Below are positions 9,701 to 14,936 of a DNA stretch of 15,710 nucleotides, piece by piece. Numbering within the stretch: the stretch's first letter is position 1; the number at the start of each line of letters is the position of its first letter. Source of the stretch: JBCCMF01 sp038747545 (lineage in GTDB: Bacteria; Bacteroidota; Rhodothermia; Rhodothermales; JBCCMF01); assembly GCA_038747545.1 (NCBI GenBank), contig JBCDJT010000119.1, forward strand, positions 1 to 15,710. Direction: 5' to 3'. The notes under the pieces are model-generated. The model saw only the letters and a list, made by a program, of their open reading frames with translations, made no database searches and had not been told where the DNA came from. The position numbers and the translations under genes are program-made.

Positions 9701-11982
9701 TCGCTCGGGTTGGCGAAGGGATCTACCTCGCTGACGTTGCGCAGCACGCCTGTCTGCGGGTTGATGTCGGCGCCCAAGGCGATGTAGGCTTGCAGCGAAG
9801 CCTGGCCGTCCGTAAGGCGCTGTTGGTCAGCGTCGAAGGTCGCGCTGGCAAAGCTGGCCGAGATGTTAGCGTCGTACGGGATCAGGTTGACGTCGTAGTC
9901 GCCGTCAAGCGCCGCGGCTTCATCGGTGGGGAAGGTGAAATCGAACAGCGGCGCTTGGGCGGGCACGGACCAGGTGGTCATAGCGATGGGCTCAGGAGCG
10001 GCCTCGCTGGCGAAGAACCCCTGGGCGCTCGCCACGGCCACGTCGCTGCCGTTGAGCGAGAACGTAGCCGTGCCGCTGGCGATGGCGAACGGGTTAATCG
10101 CAAACGCGAAGTCCTCGGAGAAGCGGACGGTGAGCGGGTCGCTGGGCACGTCGGGGTGCTGCACGCGCGCGACGCCTACGTCGGTGGGCTTGAGGCCGTC
10201 GCGGTCGAGGATGACCAGGCCGTTCAGGTCGAGGTGGAAGCCCGTGCTCGTCGGCGCGGTGCTTGCTTCCACGCCCCTGTAGCCGCTGATGGCGCCCGTG
10301 CTCGCATCCACGTTGGCCGCGAAATGCATAGGTCCTGAGATGACGCCCGCGCCGAGAATGATGCCGCCGTCGAAGCCGCGGTACAGGTCGTCGAAGCTGG
10401 CGTCGTTGCGTCCCCACTGCCCCTCAATGGTGCCCGCGCCGGTCAGCAGCGTGCCGTCCTCCTCGTTGCTGAACTCCGTCGTCTCGATGAAGAAGATCGG
10501 CTGCTCCTCATTCGGGATGGCCCATGTGAAGGCAGGCGTTTCTGCCTCCTCGGCTGAGGCCTCCAAGTACAAGCCCGTCGGGTCTACACGGGCGATGGTC
10601 TCGCCGTCGAGGGTCAGCGTGAAGCCGCCTTCCACCACGCCGAGCGGCGTCGGCGCGATGACCGTGCCCGGCTCATAGTTCACGGAATAGCCCTCGCCAT
10701 CCGGTAGGCAGTCGCCCGTGCTCGGGTCACAGAAGCCCAGCGCACGTCCTTTGCCCACGCCGCCGCGCTCGCTCACGAAGCCCTCGTCGGTCACGATCAT
10801 ATCCGGCCACGTCTCGATGATGAGGTGCCCGTTCGTCGCGGGGGCGCCCGATGGTACCGCCATCCAGCCCCACGTCTGCGGCTGCGATTGAAACGGCAGC
10901 CCGCCCATCCGAACCTGGAACGACAGCCGCTCCTGCAACTCGATGCGCCCACTGGCGATGACGCCTTGCAGCGGGTCGAGCAGGACGTTGCGGAACGTGG
11001 CGTCCATCGTGCCGCCGCTGCTGAGTTGCGCCTCGGCGGTGCCGGAGGAAACGAGCACCTCGGTCCCGTCCGTCGCGTCTACCTTGAGGCCACGCAGATC
11101 GACGGTGAAGACGGGATTGAACGCGGGGTAGCTGAAGTTCTGCACCACGATCGGCGCTTGCTCCAGCGTGAAGGGCACCACGGGGCTCATCCCGCCGTTG
11201 CGGCCCACGGGCGTGAAATCGACCAAGCTCTGCACGCGCCACACGTAGCCGACGGCGCCGGGCACGTCAAAGGGCGGGTCGCTGGGGAGGTAGAAGTACG
11301 AGGTGCCGTTGACCTCCTCCTCGAAGTGAATCGGGTTGCCCGCCATCGCAGTCTGCACATCCTGCCCTACGAACTGCGGCTTGATGGTGAGCTGGTACGT
11401 TACGCCCGGCATGTTCACCGTGGTCCACTGGAACTGCAGCGTGGCGGGGTTGACGGGCTGATCGGCGGTGGGGAAGAGCAGGCTGGGCGGGTCGGGGCTT
11501 GTGATGGTGAACGGCATGCAGCGCTCGCCGCCCATCGACACGGGCTGGCCGTTCGGCGCCACCACCTCAGCGCAGATGGTGTAGTTGTCCTCGGGGATGC
11601 CGTCGCGCACGACATCGGCCTCCAGGCCCGCCGCGAACTGCAGCGCCTCGGGGTGGATGACCTCCTCCCAGAAGAACGCCCGCGACTCGTTCGGCGCCAG
11701 GCTGAAGCGCGGCTGGCGCGGGTGCTGGTCCTTGCTCTCGACGAGCTGACCGCGCGTGGTGCCGCGGATGTTAAACGAGAACCACAGGTCGTTGAGGTCG
11801 TCGGTGCCCAGGTTAGTCATCACGATCTGCACGATCGTCGGGTCCGCCTCCCACGCCTCAATGTTCTCCGGCATCTGCGCCGCCGAGGGCAAGATGATCT
11901 GGAGATCGACGTTTTGGGCCGTGGCGAGGCGGGGGAGGAGGACGATGAGGAGGAGGGCGGCTAGCTTGAGAATCCACCTCAC
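793..11982 (-). CDS. Giant secreted TANFOR-like surface protein, 3729 aa
   Basis: A single uninterrupted frame from GTG (11982-11980) to TAG (795-793). Residues 1-22 are a signal peptide (MRWILK start, ATA then Q). Residues 23-150 resemble the TANFOR domain of Bacteroidota surface proteins (a TNL strand, SKDQHP, ESRAFFW, RDGIPED, paired cysteines), and 155-272 resemble an Fn3 domain (FVGQD, YLPSDPPFD). Residues about 390-1290 contain five repeats of 183-204 residues, each with a beta hairpin of the type TFSLNG..VAYA...GFF, then mostly W.(I/V/F)P. Residues 1290-3080 are beta-rich and glycine-rich with a degenerate sixth repeat near 1950. Residues 3093-3158 and 3253-3375 are predicted coiled coils flanking an aromatic, Asn/Gln-rich insert. 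Helices continue to about 3590, and the last 130 residues look like a beta domain. There is no recognisable type IX sorting domain, LPXTG or transmembrane anchor. Its N-terminus is paralogous to the barrel protein encoded just upstream, so the two probably work together at the cell surface. A start at 12186 is possible in frame but adds 68 residues translated from intergenic palindromes, with the signal peptide then buried. Exact function is unknown; an adhesin or envelope-spanning scaffold is inference. Confidence 0.85.
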   Translation of the reverse strand: MRWILKLAALLLIVLLPRLATAQNVDLQIILPSAAQMPENIEAWEADPTIVQIVMTNLGTDDLNDLWFSFNIRGTTRGQLVESKDQHPRQPRFSLAPNESRAFFWEEVIHPEALQFAAGLEADVVRDGIPEDNYTICAEVVAPNGQPVSMGGERCMPFTITSPDPPSLLFPTADQPVNPATLQFQWTTVNMPGVTYQLTIKPQFVGQDVQTAMAGNPIHFEEEVNGTSYFYLPSDPPFDVPGAVGYVWRVQSLVDFTPVGRNGGMSPVVPFTLEQAPIVVQNFSYPAFNPVFTVDLRGLKVDATDGTEVLVSSGTAEAQLSSGGTMDATFRNVLLDPLQGVIASGRIELQERLSFQVRMGGLPFQSQPQTWGWMAVPSGAPATNGHLIIETWPDMIVTDEGFVSERGGVGKGRALGFCDPSTGDCLPDGEGYSVNYEPGTVIAPTPLGVVEGGFTLTLDGETIARVDPTGLYLEASAEEAETPAFTWAIPNEEQPIFFIETTEFSNEEDGTLLTGAGTIEGQWGRNDASFDDLYRGFDGGIILGAGVISGPMHFAANVDASTGAISGYRGVEASTAPTSTGFHLDLNGLVILDRDGLKPTDVGVARVQHPDVPSDPLTVRFSEDFAFAINPFAIASGTATFSLNGSDVAVASAQGFFASEAAPEPIAMTTWSVPAQAPLFDFTFPTDEAAALDGDYDVNLIPYDANISASFASATFDADQQRLTDGQASLQAYIALGADINPQTGVLRNVSEVDPFANPSEPNRLLLALQGTLTFDAAGYRASVIQGGIGLDGIPEGYLRVSASTDFRLSYAAGGIAQGDLVFYDQEGTEVAYANTTGLFRSEPPEALPSADPVPFARGVNWRFPNTDPFLVFDVADADIDSLAGGGLTVDGAGIASIGPDRTTQSAFIGATLSADGLVTDGLIRLMDSFGVAVAMRSDNMEGGSDRWRWAAVNPGAAAPASPGFAFNLPAGLEIRPEGLVSSQLSSPTTTGYLSIDGLPEGPYDVRFSNTFALGGSPIGVVGGVATFELDGVAYARVNRDGFFLEVDPDVAETISARWNVPRVNPMLSFALTDPVVGEGGIMSEGAMDVTTPDGDRRAVLRGTMFNTSDTTLFAGSAIVDAGLTMSASLDPTTGQLGAFTGQASESPLLLDPGVQLVMTGPMTIRRTYGAGWEGLRPARVTRALLYHPTLPAQALDVAMSFDFAFSDVTMAIASGRLTFSLNGQEVGYADASGLFIDGAANPLEGTLPERLALPDLAVASVGLRAADGSSLVEVVKQTDGSLLLAPKAGAALTMEVPSLEPLGVTGTPIPVRFRDVRIDGETFALLGGTITADVAPGDPRFDLTSNGAPLQITALEGTIVDGNPALRIGGTLRLFGQAFGGEGSVAMVVGADGRIQAPLDLQNLSARVPLVENSDALALEIGRVGGTIDLTGGIVNLAVELDGQLRLDTGQSGGGQPVARADVGLLMTRLGDLRVTRFTPDASVSGTLPLDRLALGISDLQTLTDFSYDDATGFDFTLGLGVSLQASVGDTALDLPLSDVELRPAGFVIPQQDETTTDAAQDFGPVGLRLLSLQLDAQTFDWFGWSPGQPVTLAPEMQFEVTFPGFAGTSQTLAEATVTLNSARLENGLLTGGLLDFTFAGEGAFVPFVGDAGVVVQTIGGRFFDDGGQQGFEINFEGGLRAGSLFTDADPTCAEPSVTMALSTRDSFSGSVADFVPCGNLLPNSLPLSLEFTRSSLEVAFGPEAKRLVVDGEVTAMLNDTNFSDASATGSIRADLVSGSVEDASLTLRDFAWSYPKQSPLFTFQVGEATVTPDGFVFTGGGTFDLPTGEGQPSIQPIDVTFTDLGVDFATSAITSGSVGISSGFSLAVSTSPFKWSLSANTELTEAQANQVLLVLQGGLTIDQEGLELSGTSTAALNVGDKFHASMQLAFEDGFKIGFEPIGVTQGRAVLSRDGNEIAYFSRTGFHLTDALAILNIPPTIGLPNEETAFIRLLDDTQEKVVVLGENPDAEGLWQLATIDGKEAVLVLAGLKNAAGESPEVALSFDVQVDDAFAIQSGSITIDLTNSPVNLMDYGFPFDLKRIAYAQDGGTFSLSASAFLSLPLMMNGTPIDLSSDLSLTFTNDGFEQVSVTTGSYSVTHDPSATDAEITSFVLNEQSGVNLAIRGVNVEVGNQRNLFGISGDITSDVFGQIEGEPARLHFHSSFDGDTRTWDFSLDATHLPERKLPLKQAFFQVSDNPEEGPRLAIGDDTFELSLKGILTLPERMGPDFALTIDQFSITNERVDFQTAATVNQEFTMFKDFLKVTVQKVYLEFDGGENVLYTGMDGLLETKLNTDRPCAATPRPKGCPENAPTEERGEAMAFERMMVGTDGSFSIGSGQVNLLTAAGREKIDILNDVFWINEMTIGLESDNLLLTVGGEVELPLPKRKNQPNQIVNAPYRMTIDAKGEESIGELTFNFDTDAVPQVGNNPYTEVDLGDFGVIELTAAALDFNILDPSRANFYAAGGIHVKSKQQEGTTAQTRDQNGKPRWIPMGDANAVRERPGFSYSTADGFVLSLDAQGTPENPIFTFEAGVFAIDLTTVVLPEVSLSSPNFDTFEVELGGVARLNMSGLSGSFGYEGFKFNQDGVQDWGGPMGGFSLSVADVLSLEVGCFDYRFGDDGGTVPLSLSKPSASPDGTSQAAETETVNVTQYLKFGGDCGGDALSLSMGEGFSASVQEVVYYEGASGGARLSIQGINMDLKAASLYANFNYENDGQGGFAINVAGVGTIGDKSLGALGKISTLNNKLSFGIFLAAQGINVDLLAPIGVANTLLLTGIGGGFFYNPTNEDLAQVYSVLNAMNDGNFRVNNPNGLPQADNLKFAIMIYAGMGVIGMPPNSVVDAQGLLTVTDQFTNVDLNGQLLRQGEKLRAGAYLTLEYSPNNVGISGGIRVDVDYASVIEGTMSIDFAFAYMNSQANWSIYGNTSLSVISFINMDGQFLISKEGFVATLTAEAGFDAGVVGARGAFEADFWWTASGSLGAYASVEVEAWALEIIKINAGLKGALIAERSSYLLFATAYADVCLVLLCWDGQVWVSLENGSADGGLGDGGGYAARIEAARSKARQMLNLAETAKQEAVEARTKLAALQEELERQARDEAVLAQMQSTEQEIYRHIGKKIYFDGDPNTIQWWNNVNVGHQNDVQYTTWQWYNWGNDRVVPNYQRELYQWDEDFNYFHMQQQSGNGLAYNFYQNTAGIQPPTFSLSYTTSENYNIQRLRALRSALSRAENSLAMAEEKLGTLAEKAREYSSRAVEIREGFTPGPSPLTQVQWPTDTAENGSFVLDAEVADQQRTALADQRDQRMQELARYQNALRELADLHWTMKMQLQAAQTGGFAQAMDAVNAFYESRFSDLEAHWNSAIGFRAYMTGSTFTNHLNRLIDRDLQNARTAQFSAPRMPPIDRDRLYAVVSHRRRFLQQQAFEERFQIQMLTNNVEIADVTNMEPIFRETAKNLYYDVHKYGLDYILPLYAPLFEDYKSALNTQQQNIISQYTDYTTAVDSLYNVQVALAEYTYGMANDLKQWVRDSGLAAESTSDAEIERLYIKPKLFNPYYHFGYALYADELIPPGPSSGAYIAQQPLCAAQIFKGSIYWGITYQPEGAQTDSRVSIVEASVSINGSDLVSVGGSAGSSFDFSMPEVSQASTNPADFDPPTLEARIRLRGAGGTTSALRPLDPLTFRHNTCPVPVAEN
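1860..2705 (-). other. Coiled-coil region with aromatic-rich insert in the giant protein
   Basis: Heptad-like, Ala/Glu/Arg/Leu-rich segments lie at about 2515-2705, 2095-2225 and 1860-2020. Between the first two, at about 2230-2515 (residues 3156-3251), is a stretch with six tryptophans and many Tyr, Asn and Gln, including QWWNN and TWQWYNW. The pattern fits a helical hairpin presenting an exposed aromatic patch, in contrast with the beta-rich remainder of the protein. The assignment is by eye from composition and heptad spacing. Confidence 0.55.
8267..10622 (-). repeat. Five tandem protein repeats of about 190 residues within the giant protein
   Basis: The conserved hairpin motif (F.L.G...A.....GFF) occurs at about 10559-10622, 10003-10066, 9454-9528, 8843-8908 and 8267-8330, spaced 549-611 nt apart (183-204 residues). 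Most copies are preceded by V.FS..FA and followed, 10-25 residues on, by W.(I/V/F)P..(N)P. Examples are TFSLNGSDVAVA and TFELDGVAYARV. The nucleotide sequences are well diverged, so these are old duplications. A weaker sixth copy lies at about 6073-6136 (LSRDGNEIAYFSRTGF). Confidence 0.65.
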
Positions 11983-12012
11983 CCTGTCCCTCTCCTCCTT
12001 AGGAGAGGGGAC
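11972..12012. repeat. 41-bp dispersed palindromic repeat, copy 2
   Basis: Identical over all 41 bases to 515-555 and in the same orientation relative to the gene that follows. It contains the hairpin, the Shine-Dalgarno, the GTG and the codons for the first residues of the giant protein. The identity stops abruptly on both sides, so it reflects a repeat unit and not a duplication of the whole leader. Confidence 0.85.
11980..12000 (-). promoter_or_regulatory. Ribosome binding site and GTG start of the giant gene
   Basis: AAGGAGG (12000-11994 on the minus strand) lies 11 nt before GTG (11982-11980). As at the leftmost gene, it forms the loop and 3' arm of the palindrome hairpin. This decides the start: the signal peptide begins exactly at this GTG. 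Confidence 0.7.
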
Positions 12013-12114
12013 TTCGACTTCTGGCTCAACGCTTGGGGCAATACGTTTGTGATGACCTGCAGATATGCTGTTAACGTGGCTAGGAGCACCAGAATCAGGT
12101 GAGCACAACGGGCT

Positions 12115-12150
12115 CCCTCTCCTATGAGCTAGGAGAGGGTTGGGGTGAGG
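12115..12150. repeat. Diverged palindromic repeat, copy 3
   Basis: A perfect 10-bp inverted repeat (CCCTCTCCTA at 12115-12124, TAGGAGAGGG at 12130-12139) around a 5-nt loop, followed by TTGGGGTGAGG to 12150. It is the same repeat family as copies 1 and 2 but inverted relative to copy 2, so that 11977-12150 is bounded by CCTCACC and GGTGAGG. It lies in the 212-bp gap between the barrel gene and the giant gene. The bases between (12013-12114) show no promoter or terminator that I can support. Confidence 0.75.
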
Positions 12151-12194
12151 TAGACTAGCCTTGGGTGGTCGAGGCAATGGGAGCATGGCAAACC

Positions 12195-14843
12195 TCAGAA
12201 TGAAATGCTATAGCTCAGACGACTCGTGAACTCGGTGAAACCGTCGCTGCCGGCGCGGGGCAGGCCGTAGTCGAAGTTGCGCAGCTGGAAGCTGGCCTGG
12301 ACCTGCGAGCGGTTGGGCAGGCGGTAACTGAGCCGAAGCCTACCCTGCAGGCCGTAATCCGGGAATATGGTGCGCGTGCGGTTCCACGAGAAGGTGCCGT
12401 TTACGCGCAGCTTCCGGTCGAAGAACGCATAGCCCACGCTCTCACTCAGCGTGAGAATGATCGAGTTGATGCTGGACGTGAGCCCGCGCACGTACGTGGC
12501 CGACGACGTGAACGTCAGCCTCGACGGCAGCGACAGCGTGTGCCCGCCGATGACGTTGTGCGTCCGCGTGTCGCCCAGGCGGCCCGTGAGCACGTTCTCG
12601 TCGCTGAACTCCTGGAACGTGTAGCCCGCCCGCAGCACATGCCGCGCCTTGCCCGTGGTGAAGAGGAACGACGGCAGCGCGCCGTACTGCCGCGAGACGT
12701 TCTCCACCCGCAGCGTGTCGTTCGTCTCGGAGTTGCGAAGGCCGTAGTTCGAGAACTGCCCCGAGAGGTTGAACCACGGCACGGGCCGCAGCAGCATATT
12801 GGCGTTCACGATGGCCCGCCGCGTCGTCACCAGCCGTGTGTTGGCCACGTTGTTCTCGCGCACACCGACTGTTGCATTCAAGGTGAGCGGCTTGAACTGG
12901 AACTGCGGACTCACCGTCAGGTCCAGCACGTCCACCTCGATCTGCTGCGCGCCGAGCGACTGGTAGCCGGGGCCGACCAAGCGCCCCTGGAAGCGGATGC
13001 CGAATTGGTTGACGGGGCGGATGTTGAGCGCTGCCGTCGCGGCAAAGTCGGCGCGGGAGGCAAGGCGCGGGGTGAAGATCGCCTTGACGAAGCCGGGCAG
13101 CTCCGTCTCGCCGCCGATCTTCAGCTCCTGCGTCAGCGTGTTCTCGGTGAATGCCGAGCCAGCAATCTCGCCCTCCAGGCTGAAGCGGTTCTTGATGAAC
13201 GGCATGGCCATGCGCACACTGGCCACGACGTTCTCCTTTGGCGAGATCACCTGGTCCGAGAGCGCCACATCCAACGGCAGCGACGAGACGATGTCGCGCG
13301 CGAACATCCCGGTGAACCACAGCAGGAAGCCGCCTTCTTTGCCGAGGCCGAGTTGCGTCGCCGAGAGCAAGCGCTGGAAGAGACCGCGCTGGCCGAACTC
13401 GTCCGGCAGCAGCTTGCGTTGCGCGATCCCCGTCGCGTTGGCGATGCGCGCCGAACCTGGCTGTAGCTCGAAGCCCCCGCCGAGTAGCCGCGCGTCCGAC
13501 AGCGTCAGCTCCGAGAAGCGGGTGGAGAAGTAGCCGCCGTGCAGCTTCGCCCAGCCAAACGTGGGGCTCATGCCAATCTGGTTGAACGGGTGCTGGTACC
13601 CCGCCGATTCGCTGGAGACGTAGAACGACAGCGGCAGCGTGATCCGCTCGGCCAACTGTACGTTCAGCTGACCGCTGAGCAGCCCTGCCTCGTTGGGCCG
13701 GCGCGCCCGGGTCAGGCCCGTCTGCTGGTACACATCCGTCGATGCCGACGCGCTGCCGCTCAGCTTGACCGCCTGCGTCCGGCGTGGCGTAGCGTCTTGC
13801 CAGGGCTGCGGTTGTGGCACCGTCACCTCGCCCATCCGAAACGTGTTGTAGTTGAAGTTCGGCGGGGGCGCCGCGCCGCCAGCAGCCGTCAACGTTGTGT
13901 CCGTCTGCAGGGAGTCCGCCTGAAACGTGTCGAACCCTTCAAACGCGTCGAACACTGCGAGCGGGTCGAAGAGGTCGGCGGCATCCTCGCGCAGGGTGAA
14001 GTAGGCGACAGGGCTGAGGCCAGCATCGCGGCCCACGGGCTCGCCATCGATCACGCTCTGCACTTGCCAGGCGAAGCCGTTCTGGCTGGGAAACGTGTCA
14101 AACGGCGGGTCGCTCGGCAGGTACTGGTAGTACGGCGTCACCACCTCGGTCTCCAGCAAGATCGGGTTGCCTTCAAACGCGTTGACGGGGTCCTGCCCCA
14201 CGAACACGGGCTTGACGACGAGTTGATACGCCACGCCTTGCTGCTCCACGGGCGTCCACTGGAAGAACAGCGCGCTTGGGTCCACAGGTACCTCCGTGAA
14301 CGGCGCCAGCAGTGTAGGCGGGTCCGGCTCGATGACGCGCAGCGGCGTGCAGGATTCGCCCGCGGTCAGCGTCCTGTTATTGCCTACAAACACCGATGTG
14401 CAGAGCAGGTAGTCGTCCTCGGGAATACCATCGCGGGCGACCTCGGTCTCCAGGTTGGACGCAAACTCCAGCGCCTCTTCATCAATCAAGTCATCCCAAA
14501 AGAAAGCGCGGGACTCGGCTGGACCCAGCGAGAAGAACGGCTGCGCCGGATGCTGATCTTTGGAGGTTACCAGACGTCCGCGGGTAGCGCCCGTCACGTT
14601 GAACGACAGCCGCAGCCCGTCGAGTGGTTCCGTGCTCAGGTTGGTCACCACGAACTGCACGATGTCGGGGTTGGCCTGCCACTCGGTGATGGTGCGCGGC
14701 ATCTGGAAGGCCTGGGGCAGGATCACCTGCACGCTGACCTGCTGGGCCTGGGCCAACGTCAAGGGGATAAAGCACAGCAGCAGGGAAAGCCACAGGAAAC
14801 GGGAGCGCGGCATCGACGGGAGAGGAGAGGTGAACAGAGCCAT
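12195..14843 (-). CDS. Exported TANFOR-like/Fn3 protein with C-terminal outer-membrane beta-barrel, 882 aa
   Basis: ATG (14843-14841) to TGA (12197-12195). Residues 1-33 form a signal peptide with an extended N-region (cleavage after AQA likely). Residues 35-282 match the first 250 mature residues of the giant protein closely (SKDQHP, ESRAFFW, RDGIPED, FVGQD and YLPSDPPFD are shared, as is a cysteine pair): a TANFOR-like domain then an Fn3-like domain. Residues 283-350 are an acidic, Phe/Asp-rich then proline-rich linker. From about 351 to the end, alternating hydrophobic/polar strands with many Gly, Asn and Arg and a final SISF point to an outer-membrane beta-barrel; the region GMSPTFGWAKLHGGYFST resembles a motif I know from Bacteroidota surface barrels. 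The start has AGGGAGG 4 nt upstream; the internal ATG at 14813 has no such site. The gene follows the GH16 gene after 93 bp with no clear terminator, so co-transcription is plausible. Possible roles are a porin, a secretion or anchoring partner for the giant protein, or a structural barrel; the sequence does not decide. Confidence 0.8.
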   Translation of the reverse strand: MALFTSPLPSMPRSRFLWLSLLLCFIPLTLAQAQQVSVQVILPQAFQMPRTITEWQANPDIVQFVVTNLSTEPLDGLRLSFNVTGATRGRLVTSKDQHPAQPFFSLGPAESRAFFWDDLIDEEALEFASNLETEVARDGIPEDDYLLCTSVFVGNNRTLTAGESCTPLRVIEPDPPTLLAPFTEVPVDPSALFFQWTPVEQQGVAYQLVVKPVFVGQDPVNAFEGNPILLETEVVTPYYQYLPSDPPFDTFPSQNGFAWQVQSVIDGEPVGRDAGLSPVAYFTLREDAADLFDPLAVFDAFEGFDTFQADSLQTDTTLTAAGGAAPPPNFNYNTFRMGEVTVPQPQPWQDATPRRTQAVKLSGSASASTDVYQQTGLTRARRPNEAGLLSGQLNVQLAERITLPLSFYVSSESAGYQHPFNQIGMSPTFGWAKLHGGYFSTRFSELTLSDARLLGGGFELQPGSARIANATGIAQRKLLPDEFGQRGLFQRLLSATQLGLGKEGGFLLWFTGMFARDIVSSLPLDVALSDQVISPKENVVASVRMAMPFIKNRFSLEGEIAGSAFTENTLTQELKIGGETELPGFVKAIFTPRLASRADFAATAALNIRPVNQFGIRFQGRLVGPGYQSLGAQQIEVDVLDLTVSPQFQFKPLTLNATVGVRENNVANTRLVTTRRAIVNANMLLRPVPWFNLSGQFSNYGLRNSETNDTLRVENVSRQYGALPSFLFTTGKARHVLRAGYTFQEFSDENVLTGRLGDTRTHNVIGGHTLSLPSRLTFTSSATYVRGLTSSINSIILTLSESVGYAFFDRKLRVNGTFSWNRTRTIFPDYGLQGRLRLSYRLPNRSQVQASFQLRNFDYGLPRAGSDGFTEFTSRLSYSISF

Positions 14844-14847
14844 CCAC

Positions 14848-14854
14848 CCTCCCT
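14848..14854 (-). promoter_or_regulatory. Ribosome binding site of the barrel gene
   Basis: AGGGAGG read on the minus strand, 4 nt before the ATG at 14843. The spacing is short but it is the best match near either candidate start and supports 14843 over the internal ATG at 14813. This gene does not use the palindromic-repeat leader found at the other two complete starts. Confidence 0.5.
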
Positions 14855-14936
14855 GTACAAGAACGCGCGCCCAAACCTGTCACGCCCGCTCAAAAAAGAT
14901 GCGGCCTACGCCTCCTGGCTCCCCCTTGGCTTCCAG

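Noticed and set aside
12013..12114. Promoter for the giant gene
   Set aside because: I found no clear Bacteroidota-type TAnnTTTG box with a matching upstream TTG; only loose AT-rich matches exist.
515..12150. CRISPR-like array from the three palindromic copies
   Set aside because: Copies are far apart, not regularly spaced, and copy 3 is inverted and diverged.
11983..12186. 68-residue N-terminal extension of the giant protein
   Set aside because: It encodes repeat-derived Pro/His/Arg-rich sequence and places the signal peptide internally; the GTG at 11982 has a strong Shine-Dalgarno.
14844..14936. Possible terminator between the GH16 gene and the barrel gene
   Set aside because: A T-run is present on the minus strand (14891-14896) but no convincing stem precedes it.
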